From Bacteroidales bacterium UBA1309 (GTDB lineage: Bacteria; Bacteroidota; Bacteroidia; Bacteroidales; Dysgonomonadaceae): a stretch of 64,000 nt of DNA. The notes under the pieces were generated by a model. That model did not search any database and was not told where the DNA came from. It was given only the letters and a program-made list of their open reading frames with translations. Positions 18,854-27,795 of the stretch are shown piece after piece. The translations under genes and the position numbers were made by a program. The DNA lies in assembly GCA_002307185.1 (NCBI GenBank), contig DBTT01000027.1, forward strand, positions 90,517 to 154,516, given 5' to 3'. Numbering within the stretch: the first letter of the stretch is position 1; every line of letters starts with the position of its first letter.

Positions 18854-19478
18854 GATGTTGAAATATTAAGTGATTATTAATTAATTTATTTTTAATTTCT
18901 GTTTAGTTGTTAATCAAAATATAACTTGCCGTAACATTTATATTCGTTCAGGCATCTGGTTTAGATATCTGATAAATCGAGGTGTGAATTAGGGTAAGGT
19001 GTCTTACTACGTCTGGGAAAGAAAGAAAACAACCGTTTCTTCGGGTTTATACAACAATATTCCCGGTGTGGATAATGATTTGTACAATCAGTCCAACTTT
19101 TCTCGAAGAGTTGTTCGAGCAATAAATAAGATAAATGTGGTCAAATTTCCTCCTGATTTCCCTTTACCTAACTTTTATTTGAATCGTCCTATAACCGATT
19201 ATCAGAACATTTCCCTACGGAACTACAGTCCATAGGGGTTCACTTAAGGTCTAAATTATGAAAATATATTCTTTACTTTTTGATTTTATCGCGTGACTTT
19301 TGGAGTAATAAATTCTTTTTTTCAGTTAAAACAGATTTATATTTCTTTGAACGTATTTGGATAAAGAAATGTTTTGTTTTTCATGGTTAAATTTATTTAA
19401 ATTGAATAATTATATTTATTCGCATTGTCATTAAAGTATAACTAATTGAAGAGAACTCGAAATGTATGCCTTAGAAAC
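18854..19478. other. Long AT-rich intergenic stretch with one doubtful small frame
   Basis: About 625 bases between the OmpA-like gene and the alaS terminator. A 78-codon plus-strand frame at 18999-19235 (starts MSYYVWERKK, contains PDFPLPNFYLNRP) has no recognisable family, promoter or neighbour in the same direction. The rest is AT-rich without convincing TAnnTTTG elements, repeats or strong hairpins. A promoter for the OmpA-like gene is probably present near 18920, where the minus strand reads TATATTTTG, one base longer than consensus. Confidence 0.3.
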
Positions 19479-19516
19479 AACAAAACGCAGGAATTGAATG
19501 GTCCCTGCGTTTTGTT
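19479..19516 (-). terminator. Terminator of alaS
   Basis: AACAAAACGCAGG and CCTGCGTTTTGTT form a perfect 13-bp inverted repeat with a 12-nt loop, just past the alaS stop. The 3' flank on the minus strand is moderately T-rich. Confidence 0.75.
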
Positions 19517-19529
19517 CCTGTTTTTTTTC

Positions 19530-22145
19530 TTAGAAATTGGCAATCAATGCTTCCAACGCTTTTGTCAAGCCTTCGGGATTTTTTCCACCAGCTGTGGCGA
19601 AATGTTTTTGGCCTCCGCCCCCACCTTGAATATTGGCTGCTGCTTCTCTCACCATTTTTCCTGCATCCAAGCCATTTGCTACCAAGTCATCGGTCAACAT
19701 CACCAACAGTTGAGGTTTGCCGTCTTCGTTGGTTGCCGCTACAAACGCCGTGTTCTCGTTGCTTTGTGCTTTGATGCCAAATGCTATGTCTTTCACTATG
19801 TTGGCAGGGACTTCTCCCGTAAGTCGGAATACGGTGATTCCGTTCACTGTTTGGGGTGATTGCAACACTTTGTCTTTCAGCTTTTCGCCCGCTTCTTTCA
19901 TAAAAGAGTCCACTTGCTTTTTCAGATCGTGGTTTTCTTCTATCGATTTGCGGATGGTCGCCACCAAGTCGGGGGCATTGTTGAAAATGCTTTTAAGGTC
20001 TTTGATCACATCTTCTTTGGCATACAGATAGTCTTCGCAACCTTTGGCTGTGACAGCCTCGATGCGTCGGACACCTGCCGCAATGGCACTTTCACTGACA
20101 ATGCGGAACAAGCCGATTCTGCCTGTCGAAGAAATGTGTGTTCCCCCACATAATTCGATGGAAGAGCCAAACTTGATGGTGCGAACTTCATCCCCGTATT
20201 TTTCACCAAACAAGGCCATTGCACCCAATGCTTTAGCTTGGGAGATAGGCACAGAGCGGTTTTCTTCTAATTTATAATCTTCGCGAATTTTGGCGTTCAC
20301 CAATTTTTCCACACGGCGGATTTCTTCGTCTGTCATCTTTTGGAAGTGGGCAAAGTCGAAACGCAACACTTCGGAAGACACATACGAACCTTTTTGTTCG
20401 ACGTGTGTCCCCAGCACTTCGCGCAAGGCTTCGTGCAGCAAGTGGGTAGCCGAGTGGTTGCATTCGGCAGCGGTGCGTCGTTCCGTATTTATTTTCACTA
20501 CAAAAGTTTCAGTAGGGTCGGAGGGGAGCTTTACGACCAGATGCACGGCTAAATTGTTCTCCCGTTTTGTGTCGAAAATTTCAATTTTTTCTCCTGAAGG
20601 ACTTTCCAGCACGCCGCTATCACCTACTTGTCCACCCATTTCAGCATAAAATGGAGTTTTATCAAGTACTATTTGATAATATTCCTTGTTTTTTTGTTTC
20701 ACCAAGCGGTAGCGCAGAATCTGCGCTTCGTTTTCGGTCAAATCATATCCTGTGAACACGCTGTCACCTTCGGCAACGGTAGCCCAGTCGCCCGTTTCCA
20801 CGGCAGCGGCATTGCGGGCGCGCTCTTTCTGCTTTTGCATTTCAGCGTCAAATGTGGCCACATCTACCGTGAGGTCATATTCCCGCAAAATAAGTTCGGT
20901 CAAATCCAACGGAAAACCGTAGGTGTCGTAAAGCTGGAAAGCAACATCTCCTTTGAGTATCGATTTCTTTTCTGCATTGATTTCTTCAATTTGTTTGTCT
21001 AACAAACGGATGCCTGTTTCGAGTGTGCGAAGAAAAGAATCCTCTTCTTCCTTCATCACCTTTTCAATCAGTGTCTTTTGTGATTCCAATTCAGGATAAG
21101 CATCGCCCATCACTTCGATCAGCGTGGGGATGAGGCGGTACATGAAAGCTTCTTTCTGTCCCAGGAACGTGTATCCGTAACGGACAGCTCGGCGAAGGAT
21201 GCGGCGGATCACGTATCCAGCCTTGGCATTGGAAGGCAATTGTCCGTCGGTTATAGAGAATGCAATCGTGCGCACGTGGTCGGCGATAACACGCATGGCG
21301 ATGTCTCTTTTCACATCGTCGCCATAGTTGAATCCCGAAATTTCCCCGATTTTATGGATGATGGTCTGAAAAATGTCGGTGTCGTAGTTCGACAATTTGC
21401 CTTGTATGGCCATGCACAGGCGTTCGAATCCCATTCCTGTGTCAATGACTTTGGCGGGCAGGCTTTCCAGTGAACCGTCGGCCTTGCGGTTGAACTGCAT
21501 GAACACCAAGTTCCAGATTTCAATCACATGGGGATGGCTTTGGTTCACCAAGGTGAGGCCGTCCACTTTGGCACGTTCTTCATCTGTTCGTATGTCGATG
21601 TGGATTTCGGAGCAAGGCCCGCAAGGTCCGGTGTCGCCCATTTCCCAAAAATTGTCATGCTTGTTGCCGTTGATGATGCGGTCTTTCGGCAAGTATTGTT
21701 CCCAATATCCGGCAGCTTCGTTGTCGCGCTCGAGGCCTTCTTCCGGGCTTCCCTCGAAAACGGTCACATACAAGCGGTTTTTGTCCAATTCGATTACTTC
21801 CGTGAGGTATTCCCACGCCCATTCGATGGCTTCTTTCTTGAAATAATCGCCGAACGACCAGTTGCCCAACATCTCGAACATGGTGTGGTGGTAGGTGTCG
21901 TGTCCCACTTCCTCCAAGTCGTTGTGCTTTCCGCTCACGCGCAGGCACTTTTGCGAGTCCGCCACACGTGGATATTTGATGGGAACGTTTCCCAAAATAA
22001 TGTCTTTGAATTGGTTCATGCCCGCATTCGTGAACATCAACGTCGGGTCGCCTTTTATGACCATGGGAGCAGATGGCACAATCTGGTGCTGTTTCGAAGC
22101 AAAGAAGTCGGTAAACGATTTGCGTATTTCTTTGGAAGTCATCAT
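19530..22145 (-). CDS. alaS: Alanine--tRNA ligase
   Basis: 871-residue class II aminoacyl-tRNA synthetase that charges tRNA-Ala. Motif 1 region IVPSAPMVIKGDPTLMFTNA is near residues 21-40; the HxxxH zinc motif appears as HSATHLLHEAL near 563 and the editing-site Cys-Gly-Gly-x-His as CGGTHISS near 665. The C-terminal domain ends in the Gly-rich GGGGGQKHFATAGG before a helical tail. Length and all domains are normal for a housekeeping copy. TAACTTTG at 22182-22189 is its likely promoter element. Confidence 0.98.
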   Translation of the reverse strand: MMTSKEIRKSFTDFFASKQHQIVPSAPMVIKGDPTLMFTNAGMNQFKDIILGNVPIKYPRVADSQKCLRVSGKHNDLEEVGHDTYHHTMFEMLGNWSFGDYFKKEAIEWAWEYLTEVIELDKNRLYVTVFEGSPEEGLERDNEAAGYWEQYLPKDRIINGNKHDNFWEMGDTGPCGPCSEIHIDIRTDEERAKVDGLTLVNQSHPHVIEIWNLVFMQFNRKADGSLESLPAKVIDTGMGFERLCMAIQGKLSNYDTDIFQTIIHKIGEISGFNYGDDVKRDIAMRVIADHVRTIAFSITDGQLPSNAKAGYVIRRILRRAVRYGYTFLGQKEAFMYRLIPTLIEVMGDAYPELESQKTLIEKVMKEEEDSFLRTLETGIRLLDKQIEEINAEKKSILKGDVAFQLYDTYGFPLDLTELILREYDLTVDVATFDAEMQKQKERARNAAAVETGDWATVAEGDSVFTGYDLTENEAQILRYRLVKQKNKEYYQIVLDKTPFYAEMGGQVGDSGVLESPSGEKIEIFDTKRENNLAVHLVVKLPSDPTETFVVKINTERRTAAECNHSATHLLHEALREVLGTHVEQKGSYVSSEVLRFDFAHFQKMTDEEIRRVEKLVNAKIREDYKLEENRSVPISQAKALGAMALFGEKYGDEVRTIKFGSSIELCGGTHISSTGRIGLFRIVSESAIAAGVRRIEAVTAKGCEDYLYAKEDVIKDLKSIFNNAPDLVATIRKSIEENHDLKKQVDSFMKEAGEKLKDKVLQSPQTVNGITVFRLTGEVPANIVKDIAFGIKAQSNENTAFVAATNEDGKPQLLVMLTDDLVANGLDAGKMVREAAANIQGGGGGQKHFATAGGKNPEGLTKALEALIANF

Positions 22146-22181
22146 ATAATGTCTGTTATGTAATCTTTTCTATTTGGGGTG

Positions 22182-22189
22182 CAAAGTTA
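22182..22189 (-). promoter_or_regulatory. Candidate -7 element of alaS
   Basis: TAACTTTG on the minus strand matches TAnnTTTG, 37 bases before the alaS ATG. The -33 element is weak. Confidence 0.4.
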
Positions 22190-22286
22190 ATTCAAAAAGT
22201 TTGTTTTTGAAACGGGTGAAGGGAAATTTGCGAATCGGTGAATCCGCAAATTATCAAATCCTTCCTGCCGTTTGCCCTAATCATCT

Positions 22287-22943
22287 TTATTGCCACTCTT
22301 CCTTTCGGTAAGCGCTGTCCCAAAAATCATATTCCAAATAGGATGCCGCAACAAATGCACCGTCCATTTCTTCTTTGTAAATCCCTTTGCTCAGTTCAAA
22401 ATACCGGTCGCATACATTTATTGCTTTTGTTACAGATTGGGCAAAAGCCTCGTCGCTGTATGTTTCAATCCATTTTCCATAAGGGTTGCTTGCTATGTTG
22501 TCTTTGGCAATATTCAAAATATAATCGCCGACTTCTTTATAGATCCAGAAGCAGGGAAGGATGGAGGCCAATGCAACCTCCATCTTGTCCGCAAATGCCA
22601 AACTTCGCAGGTAATGAATATAATGGTGGCAAGTGGGCGAGATGGGGGGAAGCGGTTTGTTGCCGAAGATTTCTAAATAATACTCGTGCAGGGAACGTTC
22701 CACGACGATGGTGTTTTTTGCAAAATCTATGAACGTAATCTTATCCTCGCTTAATGGAAGTTTTGCTGCGATACAGGCCAGCACATCGCCGTAATAATTC
22801 AGGTAATGAGCATCTTGTGCAATATAGAATTCAAAAATGGAGGTGTCAAGATTACCGTCAACCATACCTTGGATGAATGCTAAGTCTTTAATTTTATTTA
22901 TAATTGGCTGGGAAGATTCCCAAATGGATTCAGTCCATTTCAT
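22287..22943 (-). CDS. tenA: TenA-family aminopyrimidine aminohydrolase/thiaminase II
   Basis: 218 residues. TenA proteins deaminate aminomethyl-HMP from degraded thiamine to HMP, allowing pyrimidine salvage, and can also cleave thiamine. The active-site Cys is in SILPCFWIYKEVG near residue 135 and the conserved Asp in IAQDAHYLNYY near 44. The start overlaps the 3' end of thiD by 14 bases, so it is translationally coupled as the last gene of the TPP-riboswitch operon. Its presence beside ThiD suggests the operon feeds on thiamine breakdown products. Confidence 0.93.
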   Translation of the reverse strand: MKWTESIWESSQPIINKIKDLAFIQGMVDGNLDTSIFEFYIAQDAHYLNYYGDVLACIAAKLPLSEDKITFIDFAKNTIVVERSLHEYYLEIFGNKPLPPISPTCHHYIHYLRSLAFADKMEVALASILPCFWIYKEVGDYILNIAKDNIASNPYGKWIETYSDEAFAQSVTKAINVCDRYFELSKGIYKEEMDGAFVAASYLEYDFWDSAYRKEEWQ

Positions 22944-23760
22944 ATTTTCTTAATTTTTGAGGATTAAAAGTGTGGTTTAATGGGCCATTTCCGCTACCAA
23001 TTAGCACGTTCTGTGATTCAATAATGGCTCGATGGACATAATCTGAGGCCAGATTGATGGCCGATGAAAGGTTCTCGCCCAAAGCTATATAGGATGCAAT
23101 GGCCGATGAAAGTGTGCAGCCTGAGCCATGCACATTGCTTGTGTCTATTTTTTTTGAAGAAAAGCTTTCAACTTCTTTTCCCATAAACAAAAAGGAGGTG
23201 AGGTTCTCTTTCTTTAGGTGGCCTCCTTTTACCAGGACGGCATGGGCATGTTGCGACACCAGCTTACCTCCTGCGACAAGCATTTCTTCTTCTGTGGTAA
23301 CGGTCATGCCTGTAAGGAATCCTGCTTCGTCCATGTTTGGGGTAGTTAAGAGGGCGAGTGGAAATAGCTCGTCTATCAAAGCCGTCACTGCTTCTTGCGG
23401 AAGCAATCGATCGCCACTCGTGGCTATCATTACCGGATCGAGTATCACCGGAATGTCTCGGTTTTGTTTCAATAATTCAGCAATAATATGGATGATTTCA
23501 GCATCTGCCAGCATACCTATTTTTATGCAATCGGGACGAATGTCGGAAACAGTGGTTTCGAGTTGGGCTTTCACCACGTCGGGTGGAATTGCGAATACGC
23601 TGCTGACGCCAAGCGTGTTCTGGGCTGTGAGTGCAGTCACTACCGACATGGCATAGCAACCCAGTGCTTGAATTGTTTTGATGTCGGCTTGAATGCCTGC
23701 TCCCCCGCTGCTATCCGAACCAGCGATTGTGAGTACTTTTGGCACTTTATACTTTTTCAT
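22930..23760 (-). CDS. thiD: Hydroxymethylpyrimidine/phosphomethylpyrimidine kinase
   Basis: 276 residues from the ATG at 23758-23760; the longer frame adds 30 residues with no family likeness. The ribokinase-type enzyme phosphorylates HMP to HMP-P and then HMP-PP. The N-terminus TIAGSDSSGGAGIQADIK (about 10-27) and the anion-hole motif HGSGCTLSSAIAS near 212 are diagnostic. It overlaps thiE by 14 bases upstream and tenA by 14 bases downstream. It is a single-domain form, without the ThiE or TenA fusion seen elsewhere. Confidence 0.95.
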   Translation of the reverse strand: MKKYKVPKVLTIAGSDSSGGAGIQADIKTIQALGCYAMSVVTALTAQNTLGVSSVFAIPPDVVKAQLETTVSDIRPDCIKIGMLADAEIIHIIAELLKQNRDIPVILDPVMIATSGDRLLPQEAVTALIDELFPLALLTTPNMDEAGFLTGMTVTTEEEMLVAGGKLVSQHAHAVLVKGGHLKKENLTSFLFMGKEVESFSSKKIDTSNVHGSGCTLSSAIASYIALGENLSSAINLASDYVHRAIIESQNVLIGSGNGPLNHTFNPQKLRKYEMD

Positions 23761-24400
23761 AATAGTCGTTGATTTGTTTTTTGATGTTCGCCGCAGCTTT
23801 CCGTGGATCAGGGTGAGCTGCGATTTCTGAAACCACACAGATGCTTTCAACTCCTGTATCTAAAATAGGAACTATTTCTTTTTCATGGATTCCTCCGATG
23901 GCTACTAGTGGCTTGTCTGTCAATGATCTGGCCTCTATAAGGCCTTCTATTCCCCATTCGCCTAGTGTATCTTCTTTTGTGGGTGTTTTGAAAACGGGGC
24001 TAATACCTAAATAATCAGATACGCTAGCGAAGCTGTTGTTTAAATGTTCCATGAGGTCGGCAGAATAGCCGAGAATCTTGCAGGAAGGCCATGCTTCTCT
24101 AATTTTCAAGGGGTTTGCATCCGAATTGCCGACGTGAATACCGTCTGATTCTACTTCTTGGGCTACCCAAAGGTTGTCGTTGATAATCAGAGGGATGTCA
24201 TGTTTCTGACAAATAGCTTTCACCTTCTTTGCCAAAAGCAGAAAGTCTTTGTCGTTCAAGTGCTTCTCCCTCAATTGAAGTAAATCCACTCCACCGATAA
24301 TGGCTTCCTCAATTGTCCAAAGAAGATTTTTCCCAATGCAATTTTCTTCGCCAACAACGAAATAGAGGGGAAAATCAAATGTTTTCATCTCTTTTTCCAT
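23747..24400 (-). CDS. thiE: Thiamine-phosphate synthase
   Basis: 217-residue TIM-barrel enzyme that joins HMP-PP and thiazole phosphate to make thiamine phosphate. Visible motifs are LQLREKHLNDKDF near 42, LIINDNLWVAQE near 75, GIHVGNSDANP near 93 and the phosphate-binding VAIGGIHEKE near 167, all in the normal order. ThiE sequences usually have HLGQ.D where this reads HVGNSD, a modest change. It begins one base after thiM ends and overlaps thiD by 14 bases. Confidence 0.93.
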   Translation of the reverse strand: MEKEMKTFDFPLYFVVGEENCIGKNLLWTIEEAIIGGVDLLQLREKHLNDKDFLLLAKKVKAICQKHDIPLIINDNLWVAQEVESDGIHVGNSDANPLKIREAWPSCKILGYSADLMEHLNNSFASVSDYLGISPVFKTPTKEDTLGEWGIEGLIEARSLTDKPLVAIGGIHEKEIVPILDTGVESICVVSEIAAHPDPRKAAANIKKQINDYYEKV

Positions 24401-25210
24401 TTATAAGGTTTGGATTTCTATTTTCAAAAGAGAAAGGAAATCATCTTTCGACAGATTGTATAAAGCATCTAGTAGGTTCATTTGTAGGCTGCCTGGTCCT
24501 GAACTTTTAGTAATGGCCACTTCGGCAGCAATATTTAGGACGGAAACAGCTGCAGCCGTCGCCAATAAAGTGTCTTCACTCACAGCAATGAATGCTCCAG
24601 TGATGGCCGTGGCGGTACATCCCAGGCCTGTGACTTTGGTCATCAGCGGGTTTCCATTAGAAAGTTTGGCCAGTCTGGATGTATCCACTAAGTAATCATC
24701 CGCGCCGGAGATGCAAACAACGCCATTGGTCTGGCCTTGGAGGATCACAGCGGCTTCAATGGCAGCTTCCGATGGAGATAGGCTGTCCACCCCTTTCGAA
24801 ACGATGTCGTATTTGGCTGCCGAAAGGATTTCGCTGGCATTTCCACGAACCACCGAGGGGTTTAATGCCAGTAGTTGAGATGCTGTGTTGTTCCTCAGCT
24901 TGCTTGCACCCACTCCGACAGGGTCAAGCACCCATCTTTTACTGTTTTTGTTTGCAGTTTCCCCAGCTAAGATCATACTTTCGATCCATGCGGCATCAAG
25001 TGTTCCCATGTTTACAACTACGCTCGACGAAATCTTCACGAGTTCTTCTATTTCATCTTTGCAATGCGCCATAATTGGTGAAGCGCCGATGGCCAGCAAA
25101 GCATTGGCAGTGTTGTTCATGACCACATAATTGGTGATGTTTTCCACTAAAGGTGATTTTTCACGAACGAGAAGGACATAGTCCCACAGCTGATTTTTTA
25201 CGTCTTTCAT
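24401..25210 (-). CDS. thiM: Hydroxyethylthiazole kinase
   Basis: 269 residues. It phosphorylates salvaged thiazole alcohol. Motifs are SPLVENITNYVVMNNTAN near 19-36, SPIMAHCKDE near 46, WVLDPVGVGASKLR near 90 and TGLGCTATAITGAF near 190, which holds the catalytic Cys region. It is the first gene of thiM-thiE-thiD-tenA, about 175 bases downstream of a TPP riboswitch. The operon has no thiC, thiG or thiS, so it serves salvage rather than new synthesis as far as this window shows. Confidence 0.95.
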   Translation of the reverse strand: MKDVKNQLWDYVLLVREKSPLVENITNYVVMNNTANALLAIGASPIMAHCKDEIEELVKISSSVVVNMGTLDAAWIESMILAGETANKNSKRWVLDPVGVGASKLRNNTASQLLALNPSVVRGNASEILSAAKYDIVSKGVDSLSPSEAAIEAAVILQGQTNGVVCISGADDYLVDTSRLAKLSNGNPLMTKVTGLGCTATAITGAFIAVSEDTLLATAAAVSVLNIAAEVAITKSSGPGSLQMNLLDALYNLSKDDFLSLLKIEIQTL

Positions 25211-25385
25211 TTTATCCAGATAATTTTTTTCAGATTAATAAATAACTCGCAATGAGATATTTTAACCAAGCTCGTTGGCTAAACTATTTTATGCTGGTTT
25301 ATTCCATTTTCTATCAGCGAGGTGTATGGAAACAAAAAGGAGAGAGCGTGTAGAAAAAGACAGTTTTGGGTATAAAGAAAAACGG

Positions 25386-25458
25386 TTGCTTTTTCCTACG
25401 GCAGTATAAACTGTGTCAGGTTCAAAGGGACTCTCTCAATTCAATCTGAATACCCCTA
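25386..25458 (-). promoter_or_regulatory. TPP riboswitch (THI element) of the thiM operon
   Basis: The minus strand carries the conserved parts in order: AGGGGTA at the 5' end, TTGAGAGAGTCCC (the CUGAGA-like arm), CCTTTGAACCTGA (the pyrophosphate-sensor arm) and TATACTGCCGTAGGAAAA at the 3' side. This is an almost canonical thiamine-diphosphate aptamer. It begins just after the predicted start of transcription and lies 175 bases before thiM. I could not settle whether the expression platform is a terminator or blocks translation. Confidence 0.95.
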
Positions 25459-25469
25459 AAGCTTTCAAA

Positions 25470-25500
25470 CAAAAATAGGGCAATATTCCCAACAAAACAA
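25470..25500 (-). promoter_or_regulatory. Promoter of the thiamine salvage operon
   Basis: On the minus strand TTG (25500-25498) is followed by exactly 20 bases and then TATTTTTG (25477-25470). This matches the Bacteroidota -33/-7 promoter, placing the transcript start at the edge of the TPP riboswitch. Confidence 0.75.
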
Positions 25501-25673
25501 GTTTTTATGGAGATTCGCTTGCGGATAATGTTTTTAGCCCGTTTTTTTCGATCTTTATCTTCTTGGTTTTAAATTTCATGATCTATTTTTCTTATTTTGA
25601 ATAAGTCTAAATAATAACATTCATCCAGAATGTATTTTTTTTATCAAAACTAGATCGTAACCGAAAAAAGAAT
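25501..25673. other. AT-rich spacer between divergent thi and metK promoters
   Basis: About 170 bases without a reading frame, repeat or strong hairpin, separating the two divergent riboswitch-controlled transcripts. Nothing further is visible in it. Confidence 0.6.
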
Positions 25674-25681
25674 TATCTTTG
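25674..25681 (+). promoter_or_regulatory. -7 promoter element of metK
   Basis: TATCTTTG is an exact TAnnTTTG match placed so that transcription would begin right before the SAM-II aptamer. The -33 TTG is not at the ideal spacing. Confidence 0.55.
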
Positions 25682-25692
25682 TGCCGAATATT

Positions 25693-25747
25693 TACAGGGT
25701 GGATAGATTTGTTATGATTGCAACCACAAGAAAAAATGCTAAACCGT
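25693..25747 (+). promoter_or_regulatory. SAM-II riboswitch of metK
   Basis: The segment shows the SAM-II layout: stem strand GTGG (25699-25702), the conserved GATTTG (25706-25711), ATTGCAA leading into the closing strand CCAC (25724-25727), an A-rich linker, and the pseudoknot strand GCTAAA (25738-25743). SAM-II is known from alphaproteobacteria and Bacteroidota and usually hides the ribosome site when S-adenosylmethionine is bound. It starts just after a TATCTTTG promoter element and ends 63 bases before the metK start. No terminator follows it, consistent with translational control. Confidence 0.88.
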
Positions 25748-25810
25748 TGATTCCTCGACGATGCACATCCCATTCTATCCTCTCGCATCAACCTTTAAAA
25801 TTAAACATTT

Positions 25811-27115
25811 ATGAGCTATTTCTTTACTTCGGAATCTGTTTCCGAAGGTCACCCCGATAAAGTAGCTGATCAAATATCAGACGCTTTGCTTGACGAATTT
25901 ATAGCATACGATCCGAATTCAAAAGTAGCTTGCGAAACATTGGTAACAACCGGCCAGGTAGTTTTGGCTGGAGAGGTTAAATCCAAAGCTTATGTGGATG
26001 TGCAGGAAATTGCACGCGGCGTAATTGAACGGATCGGTTACACCAAGAGTGAGTATCAGTTTGAAGCTAAATCTTGCGGTGTCTTGTCGGCGATTCACGA
26101 ACAGTCGGACGACATCAACCGTGGCGTTGACCAAAAAGTTGACCCGATGGATCAGGGGGCTGGCGACCAAGGCATGATGTTCGGTTATGCTACGAGTGAA
26201 ACCACGAACTACATGCCGCTTGCATTGGACTTGTCGCATGCCTTGTTGAAAGAATTGGCGCAAATTCGCAAGAATGAAATTGGATTGATGCCTTATCTTC
26301 GCCCCGATGCCAAATCGCAGGTTACCATTGAATACGACGACGATGGAACGCCTATCCGGATCGACACCATTGTGGTGTCCACCCAGCACGATGAGTTTGT
26401 GCTTCCCGAAAATGACTCGAAAGAGGCTGCTGGAAAAGCCGACAAAGCGATGCAAGACAAAATCCGTGAAGACATTATCACTATTTTGGTTCCCCGTGTG
26501 AAGGAAAAATACAAGTTCAGTCCGGATGTCGCGAAATTATTTGAGTCCGAAATCAAATACCACGTCAACCCTACGGGAAAATTCGTAATTGGTGGCCCTC
26601 ACGGAGATACGGGTTTGACCGGCCGTAAAATCATCGTGGACACATACGGCGGAAAAGGCGCGCACGGAGGTGGAGCTTTTTCAGGAAAAGACCCGTCCAA
26701 GGTGGACCGTTCGGCAGCGTACGCAAGCCGCCACATTGCCAAAAACCTCGTGGCGGCAGGAGTTGCTTCGGAAGTATTGGTGCAGGTGTCTTATGCGATC
26801 GGTGTAGCCGCTCCGATGAACATTTATATCAACACCTATGGCAAAAGCAATGTGAATCAATCTGATGGAGAGATCGCCTTGGTGGTGTCCGAATTGTTTG
26901 ACATGCGGCCAAAAGCCATCGAGCAACGATTGAAACTACGCTATCCGATTTATTTGGAAACGGCAGCCTACGGCCATGTGGGCCGCGAACCAGAAGTTGT
27001 GGTAAAAACTTTTTCGTCACGATATAGCCCTGAACCTCTGAAACTTAAAGTGGAATTGTTCACATGGGAAAAATTAGACTACGTTGACAAGATTAAAAAA
27101 GCATTTAATTTGTAA
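25811..27115 (+). CDS. metK: S-adenosylmethionine synthase
   Basis: 434 residues. It makes S-adenosylmethionine from methionine and ATP. SEGHPDKVADQISDALLDE (about 11-29), MMFGYATSETTNYMPL near 121, the phosphate loop GGKGAHGGGAFSGKDPSKVD near 282 and YAIGVAAPMNIYINTYG near 325 are all intact. At about 430 residues it is longer than the E. coli enzyme, as usual in this phylum. It is preceded by a SAM-II riboswitch, so its own product should repress it, and followed by a strong terminator. Confidence 0.97.
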   Translation: MSYFFTSESVSEGHPDKVADQISDALLDEFIAYDPNSKVACETLVTTGQVVLAGEVKSKAYVDVQEIARGVIERIGYTKSEYQFEAKSCGVLSAIHEQSDDINRGVDQKVDPMDQGAGDQGMMFGYATSETTNYMPLALDLSHALLKELAQIRKNEIGLMPYLRPDAKSQVTIEYDDDGTPIRIDTIVVSTQHDEFVLPENDSKEAAGKADKAMQDKIREDIITILVPRVKEKYKFSPDVAKLFESEIKYHVNPTGKFVIGGPHGDTGLTGRKIIVDTYGGKGAHGGGAFSGKDPSKVDRSAAYASRHIAKNLVAAGVASEVLVQVSYAIGVAAPMNIYINTYGKSNVNQSDGEIALVVSELFDMRPKAIEQRLKLRYPIYLETAAYGHVGREPEVVVKTFSSRYSPEPLKLKVELFTWEKLDYVDKIKKAFNL

Positions 27116-27140
27116 TTTTGTAGTCTCTAATTGATAATGA

Positions 27141-27178
27141 AGAGCGGTATTCATTTGGAGAATACTGCTCTTTATTTG
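27141..27178 (+). terminator. Terminator of metK
   Basis: AGAGCGGTATTC pairs with GAATACTGCTCT over 12 bp (one G-T) across a short loop and is followed by TTATTTG, 25 bases after the stop codon. Confidence 0.85.
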
Positions 27179-27193
27179 TAAAAATTATTGAAT

Positions 27194-27781
27194 ATGGCCA
27201 AGGTTTCGTCCATTTGTGTATATTGTGCCTCAAGTACTAAAATTGACCGTGCATATGTTGATGCAGCGCAAGAAATAGGCCGGCTTCTGGCCGAAAAAGA
27301 TATAGCCTGTGTCAATGGTGCTGGCAAAATGGGCTTGATGGGGACAGTAAGCGATGCTGCTTTGCAGAATAATGGCAAAGTGATTGGGGTTATTCCCCAG
27401 TTTATGGTGGATAATGGCTGGTTTCATTCGTCTTTGAGCGAGTTGCATGTGACACAAAGCATGCACGAACGCAAGCAAAAAATGGCTAATCTGGCGGACG
27501 GATGTATAGCTCTTCCCGGCGGAATTGGAACGCTGGAGGAACTGATCGAGGTGATTACCTGGAAGCAGCTTGGGCTGTACAATAAGCCAATTGTGATTCT
27601 GAACACGAAAAATTATTATGATTTGCTGTTGAAATTGTTGAAGCAAATGGCCAACGAAAACTTTATGCGACCGATGCACACCGAGCTTTGGAGAGTTGCT
27701 CAAACTCCAGCAGAGGCAATCCAGCTAATTGAAGAAGCGGAGGCCTGGCCGGATAATTATGGTAAATTTGCTGCACTCTAA
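27194..27781 (+). CDS. LOG-family protein (nucleotide 5'-monophosphate phosphoribohydrolase-like)
   Basis: 195 residues from ATG 27194, preferred to an in-frame TTG two codons earlier. It has the lysine-decarboxylase-like Rossmann fold with the signature PGGIGTLEELIEVITWKQLG near 105-124 and the upstream ICVYCASSTKID. Members remove the base from purine riboside monophosphates, including cytokinin nucleotides. The in vivo substrate in bacteria of this group is unknown. It is followed at 14 bases by the DUF4271 gene on the same strand. Confidence 0.88.
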   Translation: MAKVSSICVYCASSTKIDRAYVDAAQEIGRLLAEKDIACVNGAGKMGLMGTVSDAALQNNGKVIGVIPQFMVDNGWFHSSLSELHVTQSMHERKQKMANLADGCIALPGGIGTLEELIEVITWKQLGLYNKPIVILNTKNYYDLLLKLLKQMANENFMRPMHTELWRVAQTPAEAIQLIEEAEAWPDNYGKFAAL

Positions 27782-27795
27782 ATGATTGAAATTAC

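Noticed and set aside
18999..19235. 78-codon plus-strand frame as a gene
   Set aside because: No family, promoter or neighbour supports it; it is kept only as a note in the intergenic entry.
21415..21440. tRNA-like GTTCGAATC
   Set aside because: It is inside the alaS coding sequence and no cloverleaf can be drawn around it.
21397..22163. Plus-strand frames of 149 and 211 codons
   Set aside because: They are antisense to alaS, whose motifs are complete on the minus strand.
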